Counted from the stretch's first letter, positions 42,138 to 50,502 are shown. The stretch: DNA of 55,119 bases from an uncultured Brevibacillus sp. (GCF_947502445.1 NZ_CANMZW010000040.1:1-55119), one strand, 5' to 3'. The notes: generated by a model not told the origin, from the letters alone. Numbers and translations are program-made.

Positions 42138-43139
42138 CTACATGCTTTTCAATTCATGGGGAAGTAAAACACGGAAGCGTACACGTCCGTTGATATTCTC
42201 TGCCCGTACCTCGCCGCCATGAAACAGAATAATTTTTCGTGTGATGAACAGCCCGAGACCGAACTTGCCATTTTTGCCTTTGTAAAAATGGTTAAACAGT
42301 TGGTTCAGCTGTTCTTCTTCAATGGGTGGTCCATCGTTTTCGAGTATGATTTCCACCTGCTCCTTGCCTTGTTCATGGACGATGCGCGTAAAAATCCAGA
42401 TCGAGGATTGGGCGTAGCGCATGTTGTTTTCCAAAATGTTTTCCAGCGCTACGGTCAGCTCTTCCTCGTTTCCCCACACATACAGATCGGCATGCTGGGC
42501 GTGAATGATCACCCTGTTTTGGACGAGGAAAAAACGTTCAATGAGGTTGTGTAGGACGGACCTGATGTTCATTTTTTTGAACTCGCTTTTTCTCTCCAAA
42601 ATGTAGTCCAGACTGTTTAGGTACAACAGCTTCTCCACTTTTTTCTCGAGATTTTTCGCTTCCTTGATGATGACCGCGACCGTATCATCAAACGAATCGT
42701 TCAAGTACATCTTGTCCAAAAGTGCCTGGGAGTAGCTGTGGATCACCATAATAGGCGTTTTCAAATCATGAGAGACGCTCTGCAAAAAGATTTCTTCTTC
42801 CATCTCCATCTTTTTAAGCGACTCCTGCATCATGTTAATGGAGGAAGCCAGCTTGCCGATTTCATCTCCGCGATTGAGATCAATTGGTTCTTCCCATTCT
42901 TTATTAGCGATTTTCCGAACCTTTTTTTCCAAATAGCGCAATGGCTCCGTGAGTTTGTTGGCGATCAGCTTGGCGAGGATGATGTTTATGATCGACAGGA
43001 TGACGAGTAGGCGCAGCAGATTGATCAACACATCCACTGAGACATACGTTATGAGTACAACCGTGATGATCCCCGTAATAAAAATGAGAAAAGCAGTCAT
43101 GATAACCCAAATCTGGAGTCCAAACGGTTTGTCTCTCAT
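42138..43139 (-). CDS. Sensor histidine kinase
   Basis: A 333-residue kinase with two closely spaced transmembrane segments (about residues 10-30 and 36-58) and almost no external loop, which places it with intramembrane-sensing envelope-stress kinases. A HAMP linker (LTEPLRYLEKKVRKIANKEWEEPIDLNRGDEIGKLASSINMM), HisKA with phospho-His in SVSHDLKTPIMVIHSYSQ, and HATPase with NILENNMRYA and GKFGLGLFITRKIILFHGG follow. The start codon overlaps the response regulator stop (ATG 43139; GTG 43142 also possible). No clear target genes are adjacent. Confidence 0.85.
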   Translation of the reverse strand: MRDKPFGLQIWVIMTAFLIFITGIITVVLITYVSVDVLINLLRLLVILSIINIILAKLIANKLTEPLRYLEKKVRKIANKEWEEPIDLNRGDEIGKLASSINMMQESLKKMEMEEEIFLQSVSHDLKTPIMVIHSYSQALLDKMYLNDSFDDTVAVIIKEAKNLEKKVEKLLYLNSLDYILERKSEFKKMNIRSVLHNLIERFFLVQNRVIIHAQHADLYVWGNEEELTVALENILENNMRYAQSSIWIFTRIVHEQGKEQVEIILENDGPPIEEEQLNQLFNHFYKGKNGKFGLGLFITRKIILFHGGEVRAENINGRVRFRVLLPHELKSM

Positions 43140-43813
43140 CACTTCACCAGCCTGTACCTGTATCCGTAGCCATAGACAGTCTCTATCGGCAAGCTTGCCA
43201 GCTTTTTACGAATGCGGCGAATCGTATCATCCACCACACGATCGGAGCCAAAATAGTTTTTGTTCCACACGCGGTCGAGTATTTGTTCGCGGGAAAAGAC
43301 ACGATTGGGATGATCGATGAAAAACAGCAGCAGCTCAAATTCCTTGCTCGTCAACGAAATAAGCTCAGTGTCATGATGGATCGTGTGATTCTCGCGGTTG
43401 ATGGTATAGCCGTTGATTTTAACTGCCGAGGCCTGAGGAAGCTGTGGCCCTTTTGTGCGTTCCAGCAGCTTTTGTGTTTTTAAAATCAGCTCTCTGGGCA
43501 AAAACGGTTTGGAAATGTAGTCGTCACAGCCAAGCTCAAGGCCGACGACTCTGTCAATTTCCTGATTTTTGGCGGAAATAAAGATTACAGGAATGTTGGG
43601 GTGAATCTCTTTTATCTCTTTAAACAGCGTATATCCGGTTGTATCCGGGAGCATGATGTCCAATATCCACAAATCGGGAGTCTCGTGAATTTTTTGTTGA
43701 GCGGAGAAGCCGTCCAAAAAGGCCTCTACCGTATAGCCTGCGTTTTCCAGGTACTTCTGCAAGATCGAATTTAAATCCTGATTATCCTCAACCAAAAAGA
43801 CTGTATACGACAT
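43139..43813 (-). CDS. OmpR-family response regulator
   Basis: A 224-residue regulator: receiver with acidic EDNQD, phospho-acceptor Asp in LWILDIMLPDTTGY (about residue 53), Lys in ISKPFLPREL; C-terminal winged helix with LTSKEFELLLFFIDHPNRVFSREQILDRVWNKNYFGSDRVVDDTIRRIRKKL and VYGYGYRY. GGGGGGA stands just before the start, and a TATAAT -10 lies at 43847-43852 on the - strand. It is co-transcribed with the kinase. The pair lies next to a polar amino-acid importer on the same strand but is separated from it by a hairpin. Confidence 0.88.
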   Translation of the reverse strand: MSYTVFLVEDNQDLNSILQKYLENAGYTVEAFLDGFSAQQKIHETPDLWILDIMLPDTTGYTLFKEIKEIHPNIPVIFISAKNQEIDRVVGLELGCDDYISKPFLPRELILKTQKLLERTKGPQLPQASAVKINGYTINRENHTIHHDTELISLTSKEFELLLFFIDHPNRVFSREQILDRVWNKNYFGSDRVVDDTIRRIRKKLASLPIETVYGYGYRYRLVK

Positions 43814-43911
43814 TTGAGTCCCCCCTCAATATCTGACCCCACCCTCATTATACAAGAATGGAGCAAACCTCTGAATTCAACAGAATCCAGAGGCTCAAAT
43901 GGAGAAGCGGA

Positions 43912-44634
43912 TTACAGGACCTTTTTCAGGAACTCCCGCGTTCTTTCTTGTTTGGTGTGATTGAAAAACTCTTCCGGGGTGCCTTCCTCCAAAATAATGC
44001 CTTGATCCATAAACAAAATCCGGTCCGCGACTTCTTTGGCAAATCCCATTTCGTGCGTAACGATTACCATCGTCATTCCTTCCTGGGCCAAATCCTTCAT
44101 GACCTGTAATACCTCGCCAACCATTTCCGGGTCGAGAGCTGAGGTAGGCTCATCAAACAGCATGATTTCCGGTTCCATGGCCAAAGCTCTTGCAATCGCA
44201 ACACGTTGCTGCTGTCCACCAGATAAATTACGCGGATAGACGTCTGCTTTCTGAGAGAGACCTACCTTGGCTAGCAAAGCTTTTCCTTTTTCTTCTGCAT
44301 CTGCCGTGCTGTACTTTTTTATTTTGGTCAAACCCATCGTAATATTTTCCAATGACGTCTTGTGAGGAAAAAGGTTGAATTGCTGGAACACCATTCCGGC
44401 TTTTTGGCGAATGTTGTTGATGTTTGTCTGTTTATCCATGATGTTAACACCATCAATTACAATCTCACCAGAGGTCGGTTCTTCGAGCAGGTTCATACAG
44501 CGCAAAAAGGTGGATTTGCCTGAGCCGGATGGACCGATGACACACACGACCTCCTGACGCTTGATGTGTGTATTGATATTTTTGAGTACCTGCAAGCTGC
44601 CGAATGATTTGGCCAGCTGTTTCACTTGAATCAT
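43912..44634 (-). CDS. Polar amino-acid ABC importer ATPase (GlnQ-like)
   Basis: A 240-residue ATPase: GPSGSGKSTFLRCMNLLEEPTSG (Walker A), GMVFQQFNLFPHKTSLENI (Q-loop typical of amino-acid importers), LSGGQQQRVAIARALAMEP, IMLFDEPTSALDPEMVGEVL and MVIVTHEMGFAKEVADR. It drives uptake of a polar or charged amino acid. It is the third gene of a - strand operon (binding protein, permease, ATPase) and overlaps the permease stop by 4 bases. Confidence 0.92.
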   Translation of the reverse strand: MIQVKQLAKSFGSLQVLKNINTHIKRQEVVCVIGPSGSGKSTFLRCMNLLEEPTSGEIVIDGVNIMDKQTNINNIRQKAGMVFQQFNLFPHKTSLENITMGLTKIKKYSTADAEEKGKALLAKVGLSQKADVYPRNLSGGQQQRVAIARALAMEPEIMLFDEPTSALDPEMVGEVLQVMKDLAQEGMTMVIVTHEMGFAKEVADRILFMDQGIILEEGTPEEFFNHTKQERTREFLKKVL

Positions 44635-45287
44635 CGTGCTGCCAGCCTCCTTTCCAGCCAGTGAGAGAATGCCGTGAGCACATAAATCAGAACCCAGTAT
44701 ATAATTCCAATCGCACCCAGAAACTCAAAAGCTTTGAAGTTTACGGCATAGATCGTTTGAGCCGTAAAGGTGAGCTCTGCGATACCGATGGTCGCCAGCA
44801 GAGACGTGTCTTTAATACTGATAATGAACTGGTTGACGATGGCGGGGATCATCCGCTTGATTGCTTGCGGCATAATGATGTAAGCCATCGTTTGTCCATG
44901 AGTAAATCCGATCGCGCGGCCTGCTTCCATCTGTCCCTTGTCAATTGACTCGATACCGGCACGGAATATTTCTACGAGATACGCCCCGGCATTGAGGCTA
45001 AGGACAAAAATACCTGCTGATACGGCATCTGTGGCGCGCCCAAATACGAGCGGGAACAAGCCAAAGTAAAAGAAAATGACTTGCACATAAAGAGGGGTAC
45101 CGCGAATAATACTCACATAGACCTTGGCGATCATTTGCAATGATTTTCGTTTGGATACGCGCAAGAGACCAAAGAAAAGTCCAAGAATGGTCGCAAACAA
45201 CAAGGAGAGGAACGCGACTTTTATGGTGTTCTCAAGCCCCTTCAAGAGGAGTGGAGATGCATCTGTAATCAGGCTTAGAGTATCCAT
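44631..45287 (-). CDS. Polar amino-acid ABC importer permease (HisM/GlnP type)
   Basis: A 218-residue permease with about five membrane segments: GLENTIKVAFLSLLFATILGLFFGLLRVSK is the HisMQ N-terminal block, and EAGRAIGFTHGQTMAYIIMPQAIKRMIPAIVNQFI is the EAA loop that docks with the ATPase. SIIRGTPLYVQVIFFYFG is also typical. It likely works as a homodimer. GGAAGTGAGG precedes ATG 45287. A palindromic repeat separates it from the binding-protein gene upstream, which may lower its expression relative to that gene. Confidence 0.9.
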   Translation of the reverse strand: MDTLSLITDASPLLLKGLENTIKVAFLSLLFATILGLFFGLLRVSKRKSLQMIAKVYVSIIRGTPLYVQVIFFYFGLFPLVFGRATDAVSAGIFVLSLNAGAYLVEIFRAGIESIDKGQMEAGRAIGFTHGQTMAYIIMPQAIKRMIPAIVNQFIISIKDTSLLATIGIAELTFTAQTIYAVNFKAFEFLGAIGIIYWVLIYVLTAFSHWLERRLAAR

Positions 45288-45341
45288 ACCTCACTTCCTT
45301 TCTGGAAAGAAATAAGGTGCAAAATGCACCTATTAGATCGA

Positions 45342-45507
45342 GTTCAAAAAGTTGGCTTTTCAGCACCAAGAAAATGGCGAGAACCGTACGAAGGAGGAGC
45401 GGAGTGTAGGAAAACTACATGAGCACCGGACTTCGAAGGTGAACGCCATTTTCGATGTCGAATGAGCTTTCAGGTCTCCTGCGTGATCAAAAGACGACTT
45501 TTTGAAC
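45342..45507. repeat. 166-bp MITE-like palindromic element
   Basis: The terminal inverted repeat begins GTTCAAAAAGT (45342-45352) and ends ACTTTTTGAAC (45497-45507); with the next bases the arms match at 17 of 19. A nested dyad, GAAAATGGCG (from about 45371) and CGCCATTTTC (about 45445-45454), folds inside it. No ORF of note is inside. It sits alone between the binding-protein and permease genes of one operon, so it would be transcribed as a large stem-loop. I believe similar elements recur in Brevibacillus genomes, but only one copy is in this window. Confidence 0.7.
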
Positions 45508-45515
45508 AACCTCTC

Positions 45516-46289
45516 TTAGTTGGAGCCGAAGTATTTGTCGTATAATTTCTGGTACTCGCCATTGTCTTTCATTTCTTTCAGATGCTTGTTGAATTTTTCG
45601 AGAACGTCTTCTTTACCTTTGGCAATCGCGATTCCATATTCTTCACCCGTCAATTTCTCACCGACAATTTTCAGGTTAGCTGCTGTACCAGATTTGATTT
45701 TGTTTGCAACAAAGGGAAAGTCATTGATCAGTACGTCGGAGCCGCCAGCTTCTACGTCCATGTAGAGGGTTGCTTCATCTTCCAAAATCTTGACCTTCGC
45801 CCCTTTTTCTTTTGCCAGTTCATTGGCTTTTTCAAGACCAGAGGTACCTTGTTTTGCTACAATCGTTTTATCCTTCAAATCATCGACCGTATTGATCGGG
45901 CTGTCCTTTTTCACTACCATGACGAGTCCGGAATCGAAATACGGATCTGTAAAGTTCGTGACAGCTTTGCGGTCATCGCGTATGGTGATGGAAGCAGCTG
46001 CGCCGTCTACTTGTTTTGCTTGCAGAGCAGGAATGATTCCATTGAACTTCATCTCTTTCCACTCTACCTTGAGGTTATCTTTGGCTGCGAGTGATTCTAC
46101 GAGTTCAATGTCAAATCCGGTGAGTTTTCCGGAGCTATCCCTGGAACTGAAAGCGCCTCCATCTGGAGCGACAGCAAAAATGAGTGTGTCGTTTGCGCTG
46201 CCACCGGTTTCTTTGGCACCACATCCAACAAGACTAATTGCGGTTAAACAGCTAACGGCTAGCGCCAACCAAGCTTTACGACGAATCAT
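45516..46289 (-). CDS. Amino-acid-binding lipoprotein of ABC importer
   Basis: A 257-residue lipoprotein from ATG 46289, with GGAGGGT upstream; the longer frame adds four residues. Signal and lipobox are LTAISLVGCG. The family-3 binding fold is clear: FAVAPDGGAFSSRDSSGKLTGFDIELVESLAAK, VDGAAASITIRDDRKAVTNFTDPYFDSGLVMVVKKDSPI, KDKTIVAKQGTSGLEKA and YGIAIAKGKEDVLEKFNKHLKEMKDNGEYQKLYDKYFG. It delivers a polar amino acid to the permease and ATPase encoded downstream. It is the first gene of the operon. Confidence 0.92.
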   Translation of the reverse strand: MIRRKAWLALAVSCLTAISLVGCGAKETGGSANDTLIFAVAPDGGAFSSRDSSGKLTGFDIELVESLAAKDNLKVEWKEMKFNGIIPALQAKQVDGAAASITIRDDRKAVTNFTDPYFDSGLVMVVKKDSPINTVDDLKDKTIVAKQGTSGLEKANELAKEKGAKVKILEDEATLYMDVEAGGSDVLINDFPFVANKIKSGTAANLKIVGEKLTGEEYGIAIAKGKEDVLEKFNKHLKEMKDNGEYQKLYDKYFGSN

Positions 46290-46398
46290 AGTAACCCTCC
46301 TCAAGAAAAATATAAGTTCGATGTGCCTATATCATAAAAAAATAATGTAAAATAAATTTCAAAGAAATATGTGAAAATTCGTGAAAGGATGGGTCTTT

Positions 46399-47844
46399 TT
46401 GCTAGAGAACATTGCAAACACCGTCGTAAATATCCTGTGGGATATCCCCATGCCTTTTGCTATCCTTTTCGCAGGCGTTTTCTTTACGATCGAGAGCAGA
46501 TTTTTTCAATTACGCCACCTGCAGCATATCGTCAGCCGCGTGGTGCAGGTGATTCTTCAAAAACGCGAGCGCAGCAGCAAAGAAGGAACACAGTCCTCTT
46601 TCTATGCTGGTAATATAGCGATAGGGTGCCTAGTCGGAGTCGGATGTGTAGGCGGGGTGGCGAGTGCGATTGCAATAGGGGGTCCAGGTGCTGTTTTCTG
46701 GATGTGGATTGCGGCGCTGGTCGGCATGATTATCAAAATGGTGGAGGTCACCTTATCCGTTTATTACCGGTCAAGGGATGTAGAGGGGCATATCATTGGC
46801 GGCCCGACAGTGTACATTCAAAAAGGGATTGGCGAGGAGATGAACGTTCGGAGGTGGATGTTTCTCGTCGTGCTATTTGTAATTGGCATGATTGCGCCGA
46901 TTTTTCTCTCCATCCAAAACTACGTCGCCTCTACAGCGATCAGCTCCACCTTTCATCTGAATATTATCTGGGTATCGCTTTTGTTTGCTGTGCTGGTGTA
47001 TTTCATCATCGTCCGTGGCACACCGTACATGGGCAAAATATTTAAAGTCATCGTGCCTTTCATGACCTTGTCGTACCTGCTTTTGGGCTGTGTGATTATC
47101 CTGATGAATGTGGAAAAGATCGTGCCTGTGCTTGAACAGATTATGAAGCACGCTTTTAATGGTTCAGCGGCAATGGGCGGATTTGCTGGGGCAACCTTGG
47201 CTCAGGTCATTACAGTCGGGGTATCGCAAGCGGTATACAGCAGCGAATTTGGCTGGGGAACGACGCCAATTATTCATTCGACGGCCGATGTTGACCATCC
47301 CGTAAAGCAAGGGCTATGGGGGGCCTTTGAGGTGTTTTTTACGAGCATCGTCATGTGCAGCATCACCGCCTTTGTCGTTATCCTCTCTGATGATTGGGTA
47401 TCGGGCCGGACGGGCATTGACCTGGCGCTTCATTCCTTTGAGCAAATATTGGGGACAGCTGGCAGGTACATGGTGACGGTGATTCTCTTTTTATTTGCCC
47501 TGACGACAGCGAGTGGGTGGTACGTGAGCAGGGAAATTATGGTGAAGCATTTACTGAACAAAAAGACAGCAGCCAAAAGGCAGGCTCTTAAATATTTGAA
47601 GGTATTTTGCGCCTTTCCTGAATTTCTGTTGGTCCTCTATATCGTCACCTTTCACTTCCCAGACAAGGATGTGTGGCTGATGACTGGCATCATGACGGCT
47701 GTGCCTACCTTTATCAATATCTTTTTTCTATTGATTTTAAGCCATCAATTTAAAAAGCTGCTGCAAGATTACAAAGCGAGATATTTGAAGATTGGACACG
47801 TCGACGAAGAGGTCAGGCTGTTTTACGAGGAAAAAACGCAGTAA
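46399..47844 (+). CDS. AGCS-family sodium:alanine-type symporter
   Basis: A 481-residue secondary transporter with about ten to eleven membrane segments. GNIAIGCLVGVGCVGGVASAIAIGGPGAVFWMWIAALVGMIIKMVEVTLSVYYR is the family's central signature, and VSQAVYSSEFGWGTTPIIHSTADVDHPVKQGLWG is its second. It imports alanine, glycine or a similar small amino acid with sodium. The start is uncertain: TTG 46399 has AAAGGATGGG at good distance; GTG 46381 gives six more residues without a site. It is divergent from the amino-acid-binding lipoprotein gene and precedes a C26 hydrolase. Confidence 0.85.
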   Translation: MLENIANTVVNILWDIPMPFAILFAGVFFTIESRFFQLRHLQHIVSRVVQVILQKRERSSKEGTQSSFYAGNIAIGCLVGVGCVGGVASAIAIGGPGAVFWMWIAALVGMIIKMVEVTLSVYYRSRDVEGHIIGGPTVYIQKGIGEEMNVRRWMFLVVLFVIGMIAPIFLSIQNYVASTAISSTFHLNIIWVSLLFAVLVYFIIVRGTPYMGKIFKVIVPFMTLSYLLLGCVIILMNVEKIVPVLEQIMKHAFNGSAAMGGFAGATLAQVITVGVSQAVYSSEFGWGTTPIIHSTADVDHPVKQGLWGAFEVFFTSIVMCSITAFVVILSDDWVSGRTGIDLALHSFEQILGTAGRYMVTVILFLFALTTASGWYVSREIMVKHLLNKKTAAKRQALKYLKVFCAFPEFLLVLYIVTFHFPDKDVWLMTGIMTAVPTFINIFFLLILSHQFKKLLQDYKARYLKIGHVDEEVRLFYEEKTQ

Positions 47845-47956
47845 CAGCGCACGAGGTTAATTGAGGGACATATCACATAATCTTTTGATATTTCCTCTAT
47901 ATTTTTTCCCTAGAATCGTTCACATAAGATCAGCAGAAGAAGGAGAATGGAATGTG

Positions 47957-48724
47957 ATGAAGCCCTTAATCGGTTGTACAACGTACTACATCAATGCCTT
48001 TGAAGAGAACAAGCATCGGTTTGTCGTAGCTCAGGATCATTTCACTTCAGCGATTGATGATCCACTCAGCATTCACCAGGCAGGCGGAATTCCCGTACCG
48101 ATCCCGCTCATTGACGATGATGCCTACATCGATTCCCTCTTGGATCGTCTCGATGGTTTGATGTTCATCGGGGGGAGCGATGTGAGTCCGAGCCTATATG
48201 GACAGCCGTATAAAAAAGGGCTGGGACAACTTGACCCTGCTCGCGACAAGTTCGAGCTAAAGCTGCTCGACAAAGCGGTGAAAAGAAATCTGCCGATCTT
48301 CGGTATTTGCCGCGGATTGCAGCTGCTGAATGTTTACTTTGGCGGGACACTGATTCAAGACATCGAGAGAGGCTACCCTACTGAGATCAACCATGCAGGG
48401 TATTTCGCACCCAAGACAAGTATCGCCCACAAAGTAAAGCTCTCCAAGGAGCACATGCTCTATCCGTGCTTTGGAAAAGAAGAGCTGCATGTCAACAGCT
48501 TCCACCACCAGATGATTGACAAGCTGGGGGCTGGTCTTGAGGCAGCTGCGGTTTCTGAGGACGGCATCATCGAAGCGATTGTGCACAAGGAGTACCCGTT
48601 TTTAGTTGCTGTCCAATGGCATCCAGAGATGATGTTCCAAACCGATCAGGAGCAGCTCAAGCTGTTTCAGCTATTTGTCGACTTCATAAAAAATAAGCAA
48701 GCGTGTACTCAAGTGAGTAGCTGA
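47957..48724 (+). CDS. Gamma-glutamyl hydrolase, peptidase C26 (PuuD-like)
   Basis: A 255-residue class I glutamine-amidotransferase-like hydrolase. The nucleophile Cys is in PIFGICRGLQLLNVYFGG (about residue 115), and the His-Glu pair in VAVQWHPEMMF near the end. FIGGSDVSPSLYG is the oxyanion region of PuuD-type enzymes, which free GABA or other amines from gamma-glutamyl adducts. ATG 47957 or GTG 47954 follows AAGGAGA. It lies about 110 bases after the AGCS symporter; a link in amino-acid or amine use is inferred. A terminator follows. Confidence 0.9.
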   Translation: MKPLIGCTTYYINAFEENKHRFVVAQDHFTSAIDDPLSIHQAGGIPVPIPLIDDDAYIDSLLDRLDGLMFIGGSDVSPSLYGQPYKKGLGQLDPARDKFELKLLDKAVKRNLPIFGICRGLQLLNVYFGGTLIQDIERGYPTEINHAGYFAPKTSIAHKVKLSKEHMLYPCFGKEELHVNSFHHQMIDKLGAGLEAAAVSEDGIIEAIVHKEYPFLVAVQWHPEMMFQTDQEQLKLFQLFVDFIKNKQACTQVSS

Positions 48725-48727
48725 TAT

Positions 48728-48761
48728 AAAAGACGCGGGTAGCGAAGTGCTCCCGCGTTTT
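48728..48761 (+). terminator. Intrinsic terminator after the C26 gene
   Basis: AAAAGACGCGGG, a 12-base loop with its own GC pairing, and CCCGCGTTTT form a stem ending in T-rich sequence. Confidence 0.75.
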
Positions 48762-49035
48762 ATCTTCCTTATTATTATCTCCTCTGTTCTCCTCACAGCT
48801 TTTACCCATACTTTTTGTCCCAGTTTTTGAAACTCTTCATCCTGTTGCTCCATTCAAACTTGTGTATTGCGTTCATGGAAAATCTTTACTTTTCAGGTCT
48901 ATCCTACTAAAATGATGGTTAATATTGGAGGTCATTACCAATAAAACCTGATTTTTTCGTCATGCTCATAGGACTCTATGCTTATTTGGGATCGTTGCTG
49001 TTCGAGTCTTTAATTTCATAGGTAAACTTTCCATT
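48762..49035. other. Gap before the riboswitch; one very short hydrophobic frame
   Basis: No supported gene is present. ATG 48962 opens a 19-codon frame ending at 49021 whose product (MLIGLYAYLGSLLFESLIS) would be a single short membrane segment, but the only good ribosome site (GGAGG at 48927-48931) is about 30 bases too far upstream. The same frame is open upstream of the ATG without a usual start codon, so it may be a decayed small membrane-protein gene. The rest must contain the riboswitch promoter, which I cannot place. Confidence 0.3.
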
Positions 49036-49125
49036 CGAAAGGGCAAACCCACTGAAAGGTGGAGACGCAAAGCTATAGGGGCTAAGATGTATCCCAGTAC
49101 GCATGATGCCAGCCAGTTGCCGACG
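49036..49125 (+). ncRNA. c-di-GMP-I type (GEMM) riboswitch aptamer
   Basis: The GEMM features are in order: GGGCAAACC (49041-49049), a hairpin CCACT-GAAA-GGTGG closing the GAAA tetraloop (49049-49062), the junction GAGACGCAAAGC (49062-49073), a second arm of about 35 bases with the tetraloop-receptor-like CATGATGCC, and the closing TTGCC (49117-49121) that pairs with GGCAA (49042-49046). This class senses cyclic di-GMP; a few variants prefer cGAMP, and I cannot tell which from the bases alone. An intrinsic terminator follows after 30 bases, so control is likely by transcription termination. Confidence 0.85.
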
Positions 49126-49154
49126 ACAGACGCGAGATTTTTTTGATCTGTTTT

Positions 49155-49188
49155 AGAACTCCTTTTAGTTGGGAAGGGGTTCTTTTTT
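49155..49188 (+). terminator. Terminator of the riboswitch expression platform
   Basis: AGAACTCCTT (49155-49164), a 9-base loop and AAGGGGTTCT (49174-49183) with one G-U pair, then T (49183-49188). Its closeness to the aptamer makes it the probable switching element. Confidence 0.8.
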
Positions 49189-49339
49189 GTTGCGTATTTT
49201 TCCTGGCTTCACGATTTATTTAACAAAAATCGAGTTGTTCATTGTGAAATTCAGCGATGTTTAGAGTGCAATCTCCGTTCTTGGTTAATCAGAGCGGGGC
49301 TTATTTGTCTTTTCATAAAGAAAAGTACTGGGGGAGAGT

Positions 49340-49360
49340 ATGCATATGGTAGATTATTAA
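49340..49360 (+). CDS. Possible six-codon leader peptide
   Basis: ATG 49340 with GGGGGAGAG about four bases upstream opens a six-codon frame (MHMVDY, stop at 49358-49360). It lies 37 bases before the AraC gene start. A strong ribosome site on such a short frame suggests either a leader peptide or the surviving start of a lost gene. A 9-bp hairpin with wobble pairs (49273-49281 with 49291-49299) stands before it. Confidence 0.3.
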   Translation: MHMVDY

Positions 49361-49396
49361 TAACCGTTCTTCAGACCAGTGAAGGGGATGAGCGAT

Positions 49397-50389
49397 ATGA
49401 ACCATTTTACTTTGGACGATATACAAGGCTACTGTAAAGATATAGGCAGCATTTTAAGCCATGTCACGCTGCGTGAGCGCATAGAGGATGAGCAGTGTAT
49501 CCAGCTTCCCAAAGTGCTGGGGACTGGCACAATCGAGCGGATGCAAATTCGAACAGGGATGGAGATTATCATCTCCGATGTCGAGCTGTCACAAAATCTA
49601 TCCGCTCAAATTGAGGAGAATTCAGGGATTTTTGAACTGAATTATTTTTTAAGTGGAGAAGCTGTCTGCCACTTTCATGATCAGCAACTAACGATTGTAG
49701 AGCCGATAAGCCATGTTTGCTATTTTCAAGATGTGGATGTACGTATCGAAACAAAAGCAAACACACGATGCCAGTTTGTGGAAATTCGCATGTCACCTGA
49801 AAATCTGCTTCATTATTTTGATAGAGATGCGGATAAACAAGCAATCCTACATATATTGCAGAAGAAAAAAGGAATGATCCAGTCCTATCAGCTGTCACCC
49901 ATGATTAAAAAATGCGTTTATGAGATTCTGCATTGTCCCTATAAGGGAGCGTTGAAAAAAATCTATTTCGAAGCGAAGGCCATGGAGCTAATTAACCTCT
50001 TTTTTCAAGAAAACGATCTGCTATATCCAGCGATCGAGCCTTCTTTGCCAGCAGATGACGTAGAAAAACTGAAGCAGGCAAAAGAGATTGTTCTACGTCA
50101 CATCGATGAGCCTTATTCCATTAAAACGCTTGCGAAGATGGTCGGATTGAACGAATACAAGCTAAAGATCGGGTTTCGTCAGCTTTTCGAAACGACGATT
50201 TTTGGGCTAATCAGAAGAAGACGGATGGAAAAAGCAGCCTGGCTCCTGGAAAGGGAAGGGGTCAATGTCAGCGAGGCAGCTGGACAGGTTGGGTACAGCA
50301 ACGTGAGTAATTTTACTGTGGCTTTTCGGAAGCAGTATGGCTGCAATCCCAGTGAATATTTAAAAAGGGTCAAATCCTTTTCGCAGTGA
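49397..50389 (+). CDS. AraC family regulator, PchR-like
   Basis: A 330-residue regulator. The N-terminal 200 residues form a sensor domain of the PchR kind (FELNYFLSGEAVCHFHDQQLTIVEPISHVCYF), and the last 100 hold two AraC helix-turn-helices (EIVLRHIDEPYSIKTLAKMVGLNEYKLKIGFRQLFETTIFGLIRRRRMEKAAWLLEREGVNVSEAAGQVGYSNVSNFTVAFRKQYGCNPSEYL). PchR-type members respond to siderophores. ATG 49397 has AAGGGGA at good spacing. It is preceded by a c-di-GMP-I riboswitch and followed by Fur-boxed nitroreductase-like genes. That it controls them is inferred. Confidence 0.85.
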   Translation: MNHFTLDDIQGYCKDIGSILSHVTLRERIEDEQCIQLPKVLGTGTIERMQIRTGMEIIISDVELSQNLSAQIEENSGIFELNYFLSGEAVCHFHDQQLTIVEPISHVCYFQDVDVRIETKANTRCQFVEIRMSPENLLHYFDRDADKQAILHILQKKKGMIQSYQLSPMIKKCVYEILHCPYKGALKKIYFEAKAMELINLFFQENDLLYPAIEPSLPADDVEKLKQAKEIVLRHIDEPYSIKTLAKMVGLNEYKLKIGFRQLFETTIFGLIRRRRMEKAAWLLEREGVNVSEAAGQVGYSNVSNFTVAFRKQYGCNPSEYLKRVKSFSQ

Positions 50390-50416
50390 TCTCCGGTCTT
50401 CGGAGGTCTTTTTTTT
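50388..50416 (+). terminator. Intrinsic terminator after the AraC gene
   Basis: GATCTCCG, a GTCTT loop and CGGAGGTC with one G-U pair, then eight T. The stem begins within the stop codon. Confidence 0.85.
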
Positions 50417-50483
50417 ACGCAGGTGCGCGAAATATCTACTTCTACAGGTAAAAGAATTCCCGCAGCAGGTAGCAGAAAATATG

Positions 50484-50502
50484 AGTGATAATTATTATCA
50501 AT
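50484..50502 (+). promoter_or_regulatory. Fur box before the nitroreductase-like genes
   Basis: AGTGATAATTATTATCAAT contains the perfect palindromic core GATAATTATTATC (50487-50499). It lies 55 bases before the first nitroreductase-like gene. Fur or a paralogue such as PerR could bind it; linkage to a PchR-like regulator favours Fur. Confidence 0.75.
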
